This document shows positions 25,435-39,404 of a stretch of DNA of 64,000 bases, piece after piece. Position numbers and translations under genes: made by a program. The stretch is taken from assembly GCF_034190915.1 (NCBI RefSeq), contig NW_026947507.1, positions 31,486,001 to 31,550,000 of the forward strand, in the 5' to 3' direction. The notes below the pieces were generated by a model. The model did not search any database and was not told the origin of the DNA. It was given only the letters and a program-made list of their open reading frames with translations. How positions within the stretch are numbered: position 1 is the first letter of the stretch; each line of letters opens with the position of its first letter. Source of the stretch: Cavia porcellus. Lineage: Eukaryota; Chordata; Mammalia; Rodentia; Caviidae.

Positions 25435-25604
25435 AATTAAAAAAAATCAGGCTCCCAAAATTTAAAGACCCAGTCCGTAAAATGGGCATCTGAAATGAAT
25501 ACACACTTCTTAGCTGAAGAAATACAAATGGCAAATAAATATAGGGAAAAACATTCAACATCACTGGCCATTGAAGAAATGCAAATTAAAACAATACCAA
25601 GGAA
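25435..25604 (+). repeat. L1 ORF2 3' fragment
   Basis: Matches the L1 ORF2 region found again at 29270-29420 and 44175-44320 (AAAATGGGCATCTGAAATGA; CATTGAAGAAATGCAAATTA). It stops abruptly at about 25604, where L1 leader sequence begins. Confidence 0.75.
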
Positions 25605-28600
25605 CTTCCAGGAAAATGGCAGAGTAGGAAGCAGCAGAGAAAACAGCCTCTCTGAGTCACCATCCAGATACTGGAATTTTGAGGAAGACAAGGAAGGAAG
25701 CAGGTCCCCTGGACCCAGGAAGAATTTGAAGTGCAAATTGAAGTCCCCAGAGAGAGTAAAAACAGAAACTTCCAGAAAGAAGAAGGCGTTAGCTGGTGGC
25801 GCCTTCTTCCTGAAACAGGGAGGAGTGCAAGAGGAGCTGTTCAAACGTGGGGTGCATGGTCAAGGTGATGATGATGGTGGTGACCCCACAGGCCTCTGCA
25901 GAGAGACTCCGCAGTGGAGGGAAGCAGTGGCTGTGGAGGGCTGCACTGGCTGGCGGTGAGTGCAGAGGACTGAGTCCTCCCGCACAAAAGAGAGCAATTA
26001 GCTGGGAGCCATTCTGGAGTCAGGTCAGCTGAGCCCGGACCCAGAACCGCTGTGGACTTTCTCTAGCAGCAACTAGGTGGGTGCAGAGCCATGAAAATTT
26101 CTTGGATTAGGCCAGCAAGCCCAATGAGTCTGCTGTCAGGAAAGACCTGCTGAGGTTGTTCTGTACTCCACCATAAAGCAACTGCTGGCATTCCAGGATA
26201 GAGTGACATGATTTGGGACTGTCTTCACAGGCTGTCTACTAGTGAGACAAGAGAATCCCGGAAGTGGACTATTTGTTTTTGTTTTTCTCTTTTGTTTCTG
26301 TTCTTTAGGTTTTTTTCTCTTTCTTCTTTTTTTTTATGAGGGTGAAAGTAGTTCCTAACCTCTTTTGGATATGGTTCTGGTTTTGTTCTTCCTTTTATTT
26401 CTTCCATCTCTCTTTTCCTTCAGTCTTCCGTATTAGTTTCTGCAAGTTGACTTGCTCTGCCTTTGACCTCCAACCTTACTTGTAATCTCTTTCTCTTCTT
26501 CCACTTCTCTATTTTCACCTTAATACATTTTGAATTTTAACCCTGACAGTAAAATTGACACATGATGTACTTACCTATTGCATATAGTATCATGTTTGTT
26601 TTACATTTTGTTGTATAGTCACAAATTTAGCTCATACAGTTAAAAGTTGCAAATTAAGGTTAGCTTAGTTTGTTGTTTTCTAGGTTGTTTGATACTACTG
26701 GAACCACTATAACCAAAACTTACAAATTTGTCCTAAAGAGTTGTTGATCCTGATAATCCATGACAAATTAACTAAGGGTCACAGAAAACATAGTGGCACA
26801 GTGCCCGAGAACCAGAGACTAGGCCAAACAAATAACTTTTCATCTTTCATCTCCAACATCTGAAGAAGTAATACCTTCCAACAGACTCAAAATCTAAAAA
26901 CTAGCTATATCTGGAAAATACCTCCGAGAAGTAATCACCACCTAAGGGTCCTAGAGCAACCCACCATAGGCAACTTACAAGCATCACTGCAGGAATTAAA
27001 CTTAAAAAAAGAAAAGAAATGAAAAAACACTTAAACAAGATGCAACCCCAGGCATCCCGTTTACCAGAGGCAAACCCAGGGGGCAATGTGGTGAGACAAT
27101 GCAAAATCTCCCACTAGGTGTCTTTGACGTGGAAACAAAAAAAAGCAATTGAATGAGGCTCTGGAAAAAGTGAAATTAGAAATAACGTCCCAGATAACTA
27201 CAGAGATTACTAAAACACACACCGTGCTTAGCTATGCTTGAGCGGACGGAGACAAAAATATACACGAGCTTAAGCAATCTATGGAAGACCAATTTAGGAA
27301 AAAAATGGAATCCATAAAGCAGAATCAAGCAGATATCCAAGAAAAAATAAAAACTCCACTGAAAATATTTGAAGCAGATTAGGCCAATGTAAGGACAGAA
27401 TCTCAGATAATGAAGACAAGCTTACAGTTAGTAACCAGAAAGAGTTCACAAAAATAGCAAGGGACCATGAGAAATCAACCCGGCAGCTGCTAGATGAGAC
27501 AAAGAATAATAACTTAAGATTAATTGGGGTCAATGAGTAAACAGAAGATACCACAAATAACATTAAAAAATTTTTCATAGACAGAAAACTTTCCCAGTAG
27601 AGAAAAAGAATTTGAAATGCAGATAAATGAGACACACAGAACTCCAATTAGCAGTGATCAAAAAAAAAAAAAATTTACAGCCAAGCATATCATTTGTCAC
27701 AATTCAAGAAATTCAATAGAAGGATGGAATCCTAAAAGCTATTAGAGAAAAGAAACAAATCATATATAAAGGAAAGCCCATTCAGAATTACAGCTGACTT
27801 CTCAGGACATACTCTCAAGTCAGGAGAGTTTGGAGTGAAATACTCCAAATTCTAAAGGAAAACGATTTTCAACTCAGATTGATGTATCCCACAAAACTAC
27901 CTTTTAAAATTGATGGAGAAATAAGATACTTCCATTGCATAGAACATCTGAGGAAATTTATGACCACCAAACCAGCATTCAAAAATGCTCTGAAGAACAT
28001 TCTAGAAGGAAATCATAAGGACTACAGCTCCACAAACACCAAAACAAGGAACCCACCAGGAAGGCAAACAATTAGAGAGAGAGAGAAAAGGAGTAGTTAA
28101 ATAAATATGAGAAAAAAAAAAAACATGAGAAGGATAAGTCAATACATATCAGTTATTACCATCAATATTAACAGTTTCAATTCACCAGTCGAGACACAGA
28201 CTAGCGGAATGGATCAAGAAGCAAGATTTAGTTTAACACATGGAAATTAAATAGCACCCTACTGAACAAACGATGACTCACAGATGAAATTAAAGAACAA
28301 ATTAGGCAGTTTTTACAGTTGAGTGATAATGAGAGTATAACATACGGGAACTTGTGGGACACAGTCAAGGAAATCATGAAGAAGATTGTATATCATGATC
28401 AAGTAGCATTCATCATAGGGATGCAGGGATGGTTCAACATGTGTAAATCCATAAATGTAATATATCATATTAACAGAGCCAAGGAAAAATCGTAAGATCA
28501 TTTCAATAAATGCATAAAAAGTTTTTTAAAAAGTTCAAAACCTGTTCATGATAAAAATCCCACAAAAAAAATTGGAATAGATGGTCTTTATCTCAATCTG

Positions 28601-29957
28601 ATAAAGGCCATCTACAACAAACCAACATCATAGTAAATGGACAAAAACTGAAAGCTTGCACTCTAAAATCAAGAACAAGACAAGGATGTCCACTGTCTCC
28701 ACACTTATTCAAAATAGTCCTGGAAACTTTAGCTGAATTAATTAGATAAGATGAAGAAAAAACTGAATAAAGATGGGAAAGAAAGAGGTTAAACTATCAT
28801 TATTTCAGATGATGATACTCTATTAGAATACCCCAAAAACTCGATCAAAAGACTTCTAGACTTAATAAGCCTGTTTAATAAATGATGCTGGAAAAACTGG
28901 CTCTACACATGGCAAAGAATAAATTGGATTCATATTAAAGATCTTAATATTAAAGATTAAAGAGCTTAATATTAAATGGATGAAAGAGCTTAATATTAAA
29001 ACAAAAGTATTAAATCTTCTGGAAGATAGAGTAGGTAAAACTCTTGAAGATATTGGTATAAGCAAAGATTTTATGAGCAAAATCCCAATTGCGGAGAACT
29101 ATCACACAGAATCAACTGGGATCTCACCTTACTGAAAAGCTTTTGCACAGCAAGAGAAACCACCAACCAAGTGGAAAGACAACCCACAACGTAGAAGCAA
29201 ATGTTTGCCAGCTATTCCTTAGACAAAAGATTATTATCAAGAACATGTAAAGAACTCAAAAAAAAATCCGATTCCCCAAATTTAAAAATGAATCCAAAAA
29301 TGGGCATTTGAGATCAATATACTTCTCAGGCAAATACTTCTCAGATGAAGAAATATGAACAGCAAATAAATATGTGAAAAAATGCTCAACATCACTGATT
29401 ATTTGAAAGATGCAAATTAGAACAAGACTGAGCTTTTACCTCACTCCAGAAAGAAGGGCTACTATCAAGAAATCAAGCAATAACAAATACTAGAAGGGTT
29501 GTAAGGGGAAAAGAACCTTTCTCCATTGTTGGTGAGAATGCAGACTGATGCAACCACTGTGGAAATCAGTGTGGAGATTCCTCAAAAAATTAGGATTAGA
29601 AGTCCCATTCAATTCAGCTATTGCTCTTTTGGATATTTTCCCAAAAGAATTAAAAACGTCACACCACAGTGATATATGTGCACAATTTATAATAACCAGA
29701 TCTTGGAAACAACATAAATGCCTAAATCAACTGAGGAATGGATAAAAAAGATGTGGTATTTTTATACAATGGAGTACTATTTGGCCCTAAAGAAAGTTAA
29801 ACTGGAGACTTTTACAGGTAAATGGATGCAATTTGAGACCATACTCATAAGTGAAATAAATCAGACTCACATGTATACATACTGTATTGTCTTCCTAGTG
29901 TAAGAAACTGAAAGAGTAAATAAGATCCAAAATCTTCAAGGGTAAAAAAGATATAAA

Positions 29958-30002
<45 letters not shown>

Positions 30003-30305
30003 TTGCTAAGTTGATTGTACTACTAATTCTATTAGTTCTTGGAACATAACAGTTAGTACCCATATGATTAGAACAGTTTTACACGTCTATACTGGTAATC
30101 TGAGCAACTCTTTTGAAGATAACTATGCAAAATAACAACCACTGTTCACCCTATCATCATGTTTTGAAAGCCTATATTGCTATTGGGGTTTTTGTCGTTT
30201 GTCTTTCTCTTTTGTTTCTTGTTTTTCTTGTCTTTTGTTTTGGTTTTTTTTTTTTTTTCCTCTTCTTTAAAATAAAATTTTAAAAAGAAAGAAAAAAAAT
30301 TTAAT
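25605..30305 (+). mobile_element. Internally deleted L1 retrotransposon (dead)
   Basis: A plus-strand L1 in order. The leader starts GAACTTCCAGGAAAATGGCA at about 25601. A degraded ORF1 coiled-coil region is near 27120-27560, and the ORF1 C-terminal domain at about 27700-28080 (YPTKLPFKIDGEIRYFH). The start of ORF2 is near 28140, then a jump across most of the endonuclease and early RT. RT pieces include the [10 protein letters not shown] motif near 28675-28705, and the ORF2 C-terminus runs to about 29900. A 3'UTR with (GT)n at 29959-30002 ends A-rich near 30270-30305. Frameshifts and stops occur throughout. About 4.7 kb against the usual 6-7 kb, because ORF2 is internally deleted. No promoter activity or coding capacity is inferred. 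Confidence 0.75.
29959..30002. repeat. (GT)n microsatellite
   Basis: About 22 uninterrupted GT units inside the L1 3'UTR. Confidence 0.97.
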
Positions 30306-33300
30306 GAAATTAAAAAACTCACATTTGTCCCATCTTTAAATTAAATTTAAGTATAAATCACATAAGTAGTAAAAATAAAGTCGAAATCCAAACTCAGAAC
30401 TCCGACTCCAGAGCCTTCCCTCTCAAACTCAAATACTACATTTTTGTTCCTAAAAGTTGGTAACTTTTATTAAATGAAATTGGTCATAATTATAAGGCTT
30501 TCCTGTGTCTTTATGAAGATTAGCACTGTTTAGAGGAGCAGGTATGACTATTTCTGGGAGTATTTTCAATTTCCTAGAAGGATGATTTTTTTCAGAGGCA
30601 GTTATTTGTACCTCCTCGCAACCCTCTCTCATAGTTACATGTGGGGTAAAATTAATAGTAATTATTGTTTTTTCTAGGTTGTAAAGACTCAGTAGTCCAA
30701 TAGTGAAACCAAGTTGCTGCTTACTATGAATGCATGCTAAAATAGAATACAATGGAGTCAGAGACAACATAAATTATTCTTCTGAAATATGGCCACTATG
30801 TTTTTAATAGTACCGACCATCCACAAAAATAAGTCCTACATATTTAAGGAAAAAGAAAATGATGCAAACAGACCAACTCACTTTAAGGAAAAAAAATAAT
30901 TCCCCATTGCCATGTTGGAAGGCTATAAATATTATCTAGATGCTGCCTGGCTTAGATAGAACTAGCTATTTTTATTAAAGTTAGTTTTTCCCATACAACA
31001 TAACTTTTGTACTTTGTTTTAAATAAGAAATTTAAGTGTTACCAGAGCTGTGGGAACAATTTCACGCTTTAAGCAAGAGCTTGAGAAAACATCAAAACAA
31101 TGTATTTGAAATAGATTTTAAAAAGAAACCACTCATTTCTCCTTTGAATGCCATTTTGCCTAAACTTGGTCATAATATTCTAAAGTTCAGGGAAATATGA
31201 AATAGTTTTCTCTACAATGACAGAAATCAAACAAAGCATACCGGGAAACGTTCTTAAGTACCGCATACTAAGAACTGTTTCATCTAGCAAATGCATCCAT
31301 TCAGGGGTTAAAGTATTTCTGCAGATACAACCAATGACTCTGACACTTACTATCTTACCATTAGGGGCAGGTTCCCCCAAACAGCTATTGTCTTTCTTCT
31401 ATTCATTCCTTTGCCTTCTCCCACCAAATCTGCATAAGAAATATATATGAAAATTAAGAATAGTCCACTGGCAACACTGCAATAAGAAAAGGAGAAAATT
31501 AATGCTTTGTTCCAGGAAAGAGTGAATTACCCACTGTGAGGTGTACGGAAGCAAAGGCTAGACAAAGTGTGCCCAAGATACTGTAGGATATTACAGACTG
31601 GGCCACAGCTAGACTCCTTATTGGAGTCCCGAAGTCTATGAGTCTATTGCTTATCGGTACTCACTGCCCATACATATCGACTGTGAAGTCATTTACCCAC
31701 TCCTGACTTCACTTTTTAAGCCAGCATTCACTCTCATGCTTCTGATTCTCACTTGCCTGGAAATCACATCTTTGCTTTGGAGTCCCTCTATTCGGTAGGA
31801 ACTTTAAAATGGAGCAGAAAAGAAAACCATTTCTGTTCTTATTCTTAGAACTGACCCAGCCTAGTCCTTCTTCCATTCTAACTCATTTATCCATCTCTAA
31901 ATGCAATCTACTGAGAGGTGGTTTGGAATTTAAAGCAAACCTAATTTCAAATGTCATTTCCTATTTTACCACACGCTACCTATTATTCTAGATTTTTGGC
32001 AAATGAGCCATGGAATTTCAGTTAGTTGCTGCTTGTTGCTGCCTACGTACTAGCTTAACTCCCAGCCTGCTAAAGCTGCCAAGCCTGGAGAGTGCAAAGG
32101 TCAAGGACATGGCTAAGCGGGGCTGTCATAGCTAGAAAGATTCTCTTGTCCGTCATCCAGGCTGGTGCTGATGCCTCCAGCATATCATTTCATTTTGTTC
32201 AAGTAAATGTAACTGTATTCCTGTTGATAACATCTTGTACTAAAGACTACTGGTTATGAGATTCAATATAGATGCCCTAGGTGAACTGGAGAGTCAAAAA
32301 TAAATACTGAATTAAAACAAGAACATATCCTTGAAGATTTTGAGTTTCTAGTTTTCATTTTTAGAAATGAGAAACAGGGACTGTCAGCAAAGCCTAAGTA
32401 ACCCAGTGCAGATTGGTACTGCAGTCTCGGCTCTTTCTACAAGGTCGTCCTCCCCTACTACACTGTGGAGGGAACCTTGGCTCAGTAACTTTCTGTGCAG
32501 TCTGAGGGTACCCAGGCATTGCCCTTCCCACCAGAATCCAAGACCAACACCAATAATAAAATTGTTAAGAATCATCCTAAAATCAGAGTGCACAGAGAAA
32601 GTGCTTAAAACAATGCCAATGCAAACAAGGTCAAAGGATGTCTAAAAGAAATGAAAATTGCAGGTTTAGAGTATATAGAAGTTGAGGCACCTGTTCTGAT
32701 TTCAGTAGGCACATTCTTGAGATTAATTTTCATGGGTTTTTAAATATGGTTTTAATGGCTTTCTCAAACACTTCCTTTCTTTGCAGCAACTTTACCTACA
32801 AAAATAGGATAAATTTCTGACTGTTGGACAAATGAGGATAAAATTTAGCTAATGCTGAAAATATCTTAAGCAGTGCTAAATAAGGCAACAAGAGCATGAA
32901 GTGAGTGTATTATTTGAGAGCAGGTTTATCTTGTTAAAATTTCAGCCTAAAGAGAAAATTTCAATGGAAAGCTTGGGTAGAAAAGCTTCTCAGGAATAAA
33001 AAGCTGAGTATATTTTTTAAGGCGTAAGACAAACTCTTAAAACAGAATTCTAAATACACATTGTGCTAATGTCAGATTTCTAATTTTGATATAGTATAAT
33101 TGTTGTATTAAAGGTAAACATTGAAAAGAACATGTTGAAAGGCAGTTTCACATGCATCTATATTTATTTCTGAATAGAAAGTTTAAAGCACTGGCTCTTG
33201 AAGAAGTTAAGTACAAGTTAGTTAAGTACAAGGAATGTACAATTAATACACATTATTTCATGACTATTAATCTTGTGATAGATTATTACTGTTAGTGTGT

Positions 33301-33890
33301 AATAGTCTTTTGCTTCTGGTTTTATATAAGCATTTAGTCTAAATTTAGTACTATCAGGAAACCAATATAGGTTTTTTCGCAGTGTTAGCATCATAAAAAA
33401 TTCACTGCTGCATATTTGTTCATTAATTTATCATTATTCATACCATTTAAGAATGAATGGCAAACTATTATTCACTTTTTTAAAAAAATGTGTTCATCTC
33501 CAGCCATAAAAAGAATTTAAAGATTGCCAACATTGTTATAGTTTTCAATGCTACATATTGTGATTAAAATATTGTCTCTAATTGGAAGGGGGGTAAGAAG
33601 TCTAATTTAAATTTTCTTCTATTGTATAAATCTATCATAAATAGGCCATGGTTTCTGTGTCAATCACATTCACTTATTTGAGGACCTTAGGGGTTCTCAT
33701 GGGATGCAAGAAGTGAAAGAGACCATTGGAACCATGGGCTCCACCACCACATATTTTACATGATAAGTCTCAAGCTCCACTCATCCCAGTGACTCATTTT
33801 CTGAGATTCAGTTATGACTGAAAAGCAAAGAGCATCTTCATCACTGTAAGCAATTTACAGCACGGTTCTGTTTGGCTGAGTTTAAACATC
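30306..33890. other. Intergenic, no gene seen
   Basis: 3.6 kb. Open frames at 31217-31450 and 32367-32645 have no recognisable product or coding character. No young repeats seen. Confidence 0.45.
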
Positions 33891-33894
33891 AGCC

Positions 33895-34020
33895 CTAGGA
33901 TGTAATCATTCTGTTAATTTGGGCCTGTTATTTAACGTCTCTGTGCCTCAGTTTCTGTATCTGTGATATGGGGACAATATTAGCATAGTTTCTGAGGTCT
34001 AGCTGAGTGGTTTGACACTC
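33895..34020 (+). repeat. MIR SINE
   Basis: Clear MIR core: TTATTTAACGTCTCTGTGCC, TCAGTTTCTGTATCTGTGAT, ATGGGGACAATATTAGCATA. One of the better preserved ancient repeats here. Confidence 0.8.
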
Positions 34021-34795
34021 TCCATTCTAGTGATTTTTGTCTTACATGTCTTTCAGTGAAAGCCTTTTCTCTTTTAGGAAACATTAATTTCCATAAGACA
34101 TTAAATCAAGATAGAGTAGGTATATTGCAAGATTTGTTGGTAGACAGACACCGTGCATCCAACATTCAATCTTCTTCTCCCAGACTTGCAGGTGTGGAGG
34201 ACTCTGTTTACCAACCTGCTTCTCCCCAAGAGGTCAAGGTTTTCAGAAATCAATCTTCCTTTTGCTCTGGAGGCTGTTTATAGCTTTTCCCTAGCGTCTT
34301 GATCTTCCCCAAGAATGTCCAGTCTCATGCTTTTCATCCAACCAGGACAGGGAAAAATCTGCAGCCATGCTGGGGATCTGCATCCCAGCGAGGCCTGGCC
34401 CGGCTCCCCCTGGCCAGCCCTGCCTGTCCTCATCCCCACAGCTGCTCTTTTCAGGTTGTGAATCAGTAGTCATGGGACAGAAACGGAATACTAACTCCTC
34501 CAACCTTTCTCTTCTAGAAGGCTGCGATCAGTCATTAATTATTTATTTTTCTTAGAAATCATCCTTTTCTTTCTCTTATCCCTATTTCAAATTTACCCTC
34601 ACGGTCTATTAATTTTGCCTTGGTAAGTCTCAAAACTATACTTCCTTATTGCTACGTCTGCCACTGTGCTACTTCATTGGAACATTAGCCTTTTAACTTG
34701 TTTTTTGTGCTCTGTTGTGTCCTTCATTTTCGACTCATGCGCCATATGAATCAAATCAAGTCATTATCTCTGCTGTTTTGCATACTTAGCATATA
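34021..34795. other. Intergenic, no gene seen
   Basis: 34320-34460 is GC-richer (GCATCCCAGCGAGGCCTGGC) with opposed open frames, but without a recognisable product or splice sites that make an exon. Confidence 0.4.
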
Positions 34796-34799
34796 GCAT

Positions 34800-35165
34800 A
34801 TGCAAAATTCTTGTTTAAAGTAATCTATCCCCTGTGCATCTCTGCAACTGGTACCACTCCTTCTTGCACTGTATGTCAGCTGCTTGTGTTATAATTCAGA
34901 TGCTAGAACATTCCAAGAGTGGTCTTTCATTTACCTTAGGGTTTTGTTCATACTGTTGCTGCTATCTGGAATGTGCCTTCCCAGGTCTCTTTCTAGCAGC
35001 TTTCTTCTTATCTTGTGATTCTCAATGCACACCACCTACTTAGATCATTCTAGGTGGGTTCTTTTCTGTTATTTTTTGACTAGGTGGTCTTATTTATTTT
35101 ATGGTCATTCACATTTATAATTATTTCTATGCTAATTCATTGTCTCTGTTTTATCTGTATATGAC
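34800..35165 (+). repeat. Possible L2 fragment
   Basis: The pattern TTTTGTTCATACTGTTGCTG, then CTATCTGGAATGTGCCTTCC near 34970, corresponds to the conserved 3' part of LINE-2. Diverged, so the limits are uncertain. Confidence 0.5.
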
Positions 35166-35868
35166 AGCGAGTCATGAATGACTTACTAATTTCTATAATT
35201 ATCAAAAACATGAATGTTAAGAATAAATTTTTAGCTCTTCAAGATAAATGTGGGTCAAAAAAGATAATTTATATCCAAACTCAAAGTAATAGCTATCTTC
35301 AAAGGAAATACATTATGAATATAAATAGCATAATGAATGCTATAGGAAAGACATAAATTTAATGCCACAGAAATAATGTAGCAAACTATTAGAATAACAT
35401 TAAAGAGAAACTGATGTTGAGACTTCAGCTCAATGAGCAGAATTGAAAAGGAAGGCATTACCAAATATTAGAAATAAATAAACTTTATGAAATACAAAGC
35501 AAGTAAAACTAACCTGATGCAGGGTTTATGGGGAGAAAGATTAACTGTAACTAAATCAGATAAAACCAAGTCATAGGTTGAGAAGTTTGCACTTTATCTA
35601 GTATTAAAGAAAAAGTGTTTAAAATTTTAGTTTGAGTAGTGACGTATTCAACAGGAAGTATAAACTCAACAGGAGAGATATTAAGAGGAAAATATAGACC
35701 AGAGGTGTCAACAAATTAGCTTGATTTGATAGCATCATACTGGAAATAGAATATAACAACCATCAGAAGGTCCAATCTGAGCACCTTAGAATGCTACAGT
35801 TCAGGGAAATAAGGCCAGGGATGCAGAAGCCCCTTGAATATAAACAAATATCTGCATGTGTATTTTTA
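35166..35868. other. Intergenic, no gene seen
   Basis: AT-rich, nothing recognisable. Confidence 0.4.
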
Positions 35869-35986
35869 AAATAAATAACCCGGGGGCTAGGGATTTAGCT
35901 CAGCAGCATAAGCTCCTGCCTTGCAAGCAGGCAGATGTGAGTTCGATCCCCGGTACCGATAAAAAAGACAAATAAATAAATAACCC
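35869..35986 (+). repeat. ID-like tRNA-derived SINE with target-site duplication
   Basis: Body from about 35882: GGGGCTAGGGATTTAGCTCA, an intact B box GTTCGATCCC and the end CGGTACCGATAAAAAA. Flanked by AAATAAATAACCC at 35869-35881 and again at 35974-35986, an exact 13-base match. A young copy. Confidence 0.92.
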
Positions 35987-37124
35987 ATAGCTTTTATCTG
36001 AAATCTCAAAGGAATCTTTAATCTCAAAATTTTAAAGAGGCTAATTTATCTGATGCTACTTTCCCCCCTCTTGAGCTATATAGAAATCCTAGCCAGGTGG
36101 AAATGCCCGTATTTGTTCTTTCTTGCTCTGCATGCATCACTTGGTAGATTAGGACACACTACCATAATCAGTTTGTACTTAAAACACCAACTGAACACAG
36201 ATAAAATGTCTTCCCTCTCTATCCACTTTTTTCCGTTGAAAAGGAAGTATTTTTCTCTTCATTGCTTTTAGTTTATAAACATCAGCTAAATAAATATTCA
36301 TATTCATTAGATTAAAAATACCAACTAACCCTTTTAAAGTAACATTCACTTAACTGTATTATGAAATTTATAAAATTTACTCCAGACCGCTCACACAAAT
36401 GACTTCTTACTGTGCATATGTTCCAGCTTTATACCCATATTACTTCATGCCACATCAGTGACTCTGAACAATAAGTATGTAACCAAAGAAGTGAAATGTT
36501 TCATTTTTGTATCCAGAGTCTTTTGACTTCTTGATTTTCAGGAATTGTTTATTTTCCACTAGGAGGATTTAAATTGGTAATGGCATCTTATGATGGCTTT
36601 TCTAGCTGCGGATATGAACCCAGGAAGCTTGTTTTCTCAGTGACTAAACACTATTTTAGGAATGTTAGTTTTGGCTTGTTTTTGCACTGCTTGCTCTGGT
36701 ACATCATTCAGATCTTTCCTGCAAGACACAAGCACTCATTTATTTCAGATTCTGGGATCTCACCGCTCCAGGTCTGGCCCTGGCTATCAAGAACTTTTCC
36801 AACTAAACCCCATCCCCAGGGGCAGTGAGTGGTCCAGAGGTCCAAAGGTCATGCTACATGGAGTCCGTGGCTAGTCTTCTATATATCTGGATGGATATTT
36901 AGGATTCTGGAGTCATGCCAGAAAGATCCAACCTCAATTCCTTAAGTGAAAAGAGTATAATTTAAAATTATTACATAATTTTCTGTGCAATTTATAGAAG
37001 GGCCATGATAGTCTCCTTTAATTAAAATATATTGTGACTTATAAAACATAAATACAAGCAGCCAGTTTTAGGAGAAACTTACTTATTATACTGAAACAAG
37101 TGAGAAATATCTTTTATAGGATTC
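35987..37124. other. Intergenic, no gene seen
   Basis: No recognisable feature. 36700-36880 is slightly GC-richer without coding signs. Confidence 0.4.
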
Positions 37125-37260
37125 TTTTTTATTGAGACATAACATGTATATGTGTTTGGAGGAAACCATATGAAATCTGACATGTATACAATTTGTGATA
37201 ATCAAATAGGGTAATAAGAACTTTCATCTTCTCAAACACTAATGTATATTTTATCTAATC
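37125..37260. repeat. Ancient L1 3'UTR fragment
   Basis: TTTTTTATTGAGACATAACA followed by ATAATCAAATAGGGTAATAA resembles the conserved 3'UTR block of old mammalian L1M elements. Confidence 0.45.
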
Positions 37261-37261
37261 C

Positions 37262-37420
37262 AGTGATGATGAATCTACAGCACACATGTTATTCTTTTTC
37301 CTCATGACAAAAGATATTAATGTCTGAACTGTTTTTCTAAACTAAAAACCTCAGTGCTCAGTGTTGGCACTTTGCAATAAATAAGTAGGCTTTGAGTTGC
37401 TGGTTTGCCTAATCTAATCT
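37262..37420 (+). mobile_element. Possible hAT-type DNA transposon remnant
   Basis: Opens CAGTGATGATGAATCTACAG and later carries GTGTTGGCACTTTGCAATAA then ATAAGTAGGCTTTGAGTTGC, the internal order of a CAGTGGTGGCGAACCTATGG-type hAT non-autonomous element. The far inverted end is not clear. Confidence 0.4.
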
Positions 37421-39404
37421 CTTTCTCCATCTCCACTACCCATTTCAGCCTTCCATTGTCTAGGACCACTACTCTATTCTGTTCTTGCACAGAATCAATT
37501 TTTTAGTTACTTGACATGAGGGAGAAACTTTGAACAGTATAAGAAATAACAACTGGTAGTTTATTGATGAATTTTTTAGGTTTTTCCTTACAGAGTTATC
37601 CAAAGTGGAACACTGACAAGATGCCAAACCATCAGCAAATGAGGGTAGCTTTACAAACACTTTTAATCTGGCTGTCCATGTACACATTGCTTACATTGTG
37701 AGACGTGTAAGAGTTAAATAAAGATTACATAGAGTAACACATGGGATGTGCATTATTTTAAAATAGTCAACAAATATGTACAATGTTTCAGCATCATTTC
37801 TTAAAGCCTACATGCTTTACAGTTCCTTGAAATTGATACAAATACACCTTAAAGTATAATTATATCAAAAGCTTGGGTAAAAATAAGCATGGCTGTCTGC
37901 AAAAATTTTTTTTAAATGAAATAAAGGATTTGTTTTCATTTGACTATTACAAATTAAATTACATTATGCTTAAATAGCTTGAAGTTCTTAAAACCCATAC
38001 AGAAGCCTAGCTTACTTTATTTCTGTCATATTTTGTTTTCTGAATGACTACAAATGTTTCTGTATCAATTCTTGCCTTTTTTCATTTACACTCAAACTTT
38101 AGGTAGAATGATCTCTTAAAAATGCGTGTTTAACAGTGGCAAACTACATAGAAGTCCCGCAGAATCCGATTTTTTTGCCGTAAATTCATGCCCAACAAAA
38201 TCTAGTCCTTTTCCTAGCTTCTCTATTGCCACTATATGTACCTGCTGGTGCCTGTTGGTTCTTTGAGAGAATCTTCCTACAATTTCTCCAGTTTCTAATC
38301 TGGAATAACTTCGTGAATTAATCTTTGCAATGAGCTTTGAATCTCTGTCTCATTTTCCTTGTTTAACTTTGAACCAAGAAGTTGGAAGTTTTAAAGGAGC
38401 ACTCCCTTACTTCCCAATCTAGGCTAAAACAGCTTGCAAATAATTACAAAGGAGTTTTGGAAGATGCACAGATTTATGAGAATGTTATAGTACTGAATGT
38501 TCATTTAAAAGCAGGATGTAAAAAAAAATAAATGAAAATTACAAGTCACCTAACCCATCACCCTTTAGTACCTGGGCGTGTGAAGTGGCAGGTCCATGAA
38601 CGAATAAATTATTCTATTATCAACCATTTGCCCTGTGTAAGGTGCTGAAATTATTTAAAAGACTACCAGGATACAGACTCTCTTTGGTTTACTGTGAAAA
38701 GGCAAGTATTAGCAAATTATAGAGATAAAATTCAGTGTTTATTTACAGATATGTGAGTTTATTTGAAGATATGCAAGCTTTATTTAAAATAAAACTTACA
38801 TGTATGCCAAATACATATTCAGTTTCGGTATCAGACACTTCATTATAGATGTGTAACTGGCTATCATGTAACTGTGCCTTAAATCAGATAATTACAAATG
38901 AAGTATTTTCTGTGCTCTGCTGCAAATTTTCCCCTGAGAAATGAATTTAATTTTTAGTATATATCAAGATAATTGAGATCCACATGTGGTATTAAGAAAT
39001 GATACAGAAATGTGCCACATAACCTTTATGAAGTCTTCCCTCTTCTGAGATCTACCCTAATTACAACAAAATGTCACAACCAAGAAGTCGATACTGAAAC
39101 GATCATTACATCTACTCAGAATTCATCAATTTTACATGCGATTATATATTTAGTTATGCACATTTTATTGCATGTGTTCTGTCACACAACAGTAATTTTT
39201 GTAGCTTTTTTAAACTTTACCGACTTTCTTCCATTTGTACCTACAAAAATTTTAGTTCACCAAAATCACTAATACATTCTCCAATTTAACAACCATTTTC
39301 AAGAACATTAAATAAGAATAAATTGGGATAAGATTTTTTTGTTTGATTGCTTGTCTTTTTCTTTGACAATTTTCTGGAGTCATTCAGAAGCCAATTATTC
39401 TTTT
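37421..39404. other. Intergenic, no gene seen
   Basis: AT-rich, nothing recognisable. Confidence 0.4.

Noticed and set aside
25495..25959. A 154-aa protein gene
   Set aside because: The frame crosses the junction between an L1 ORF2 relic and an L1 leader.
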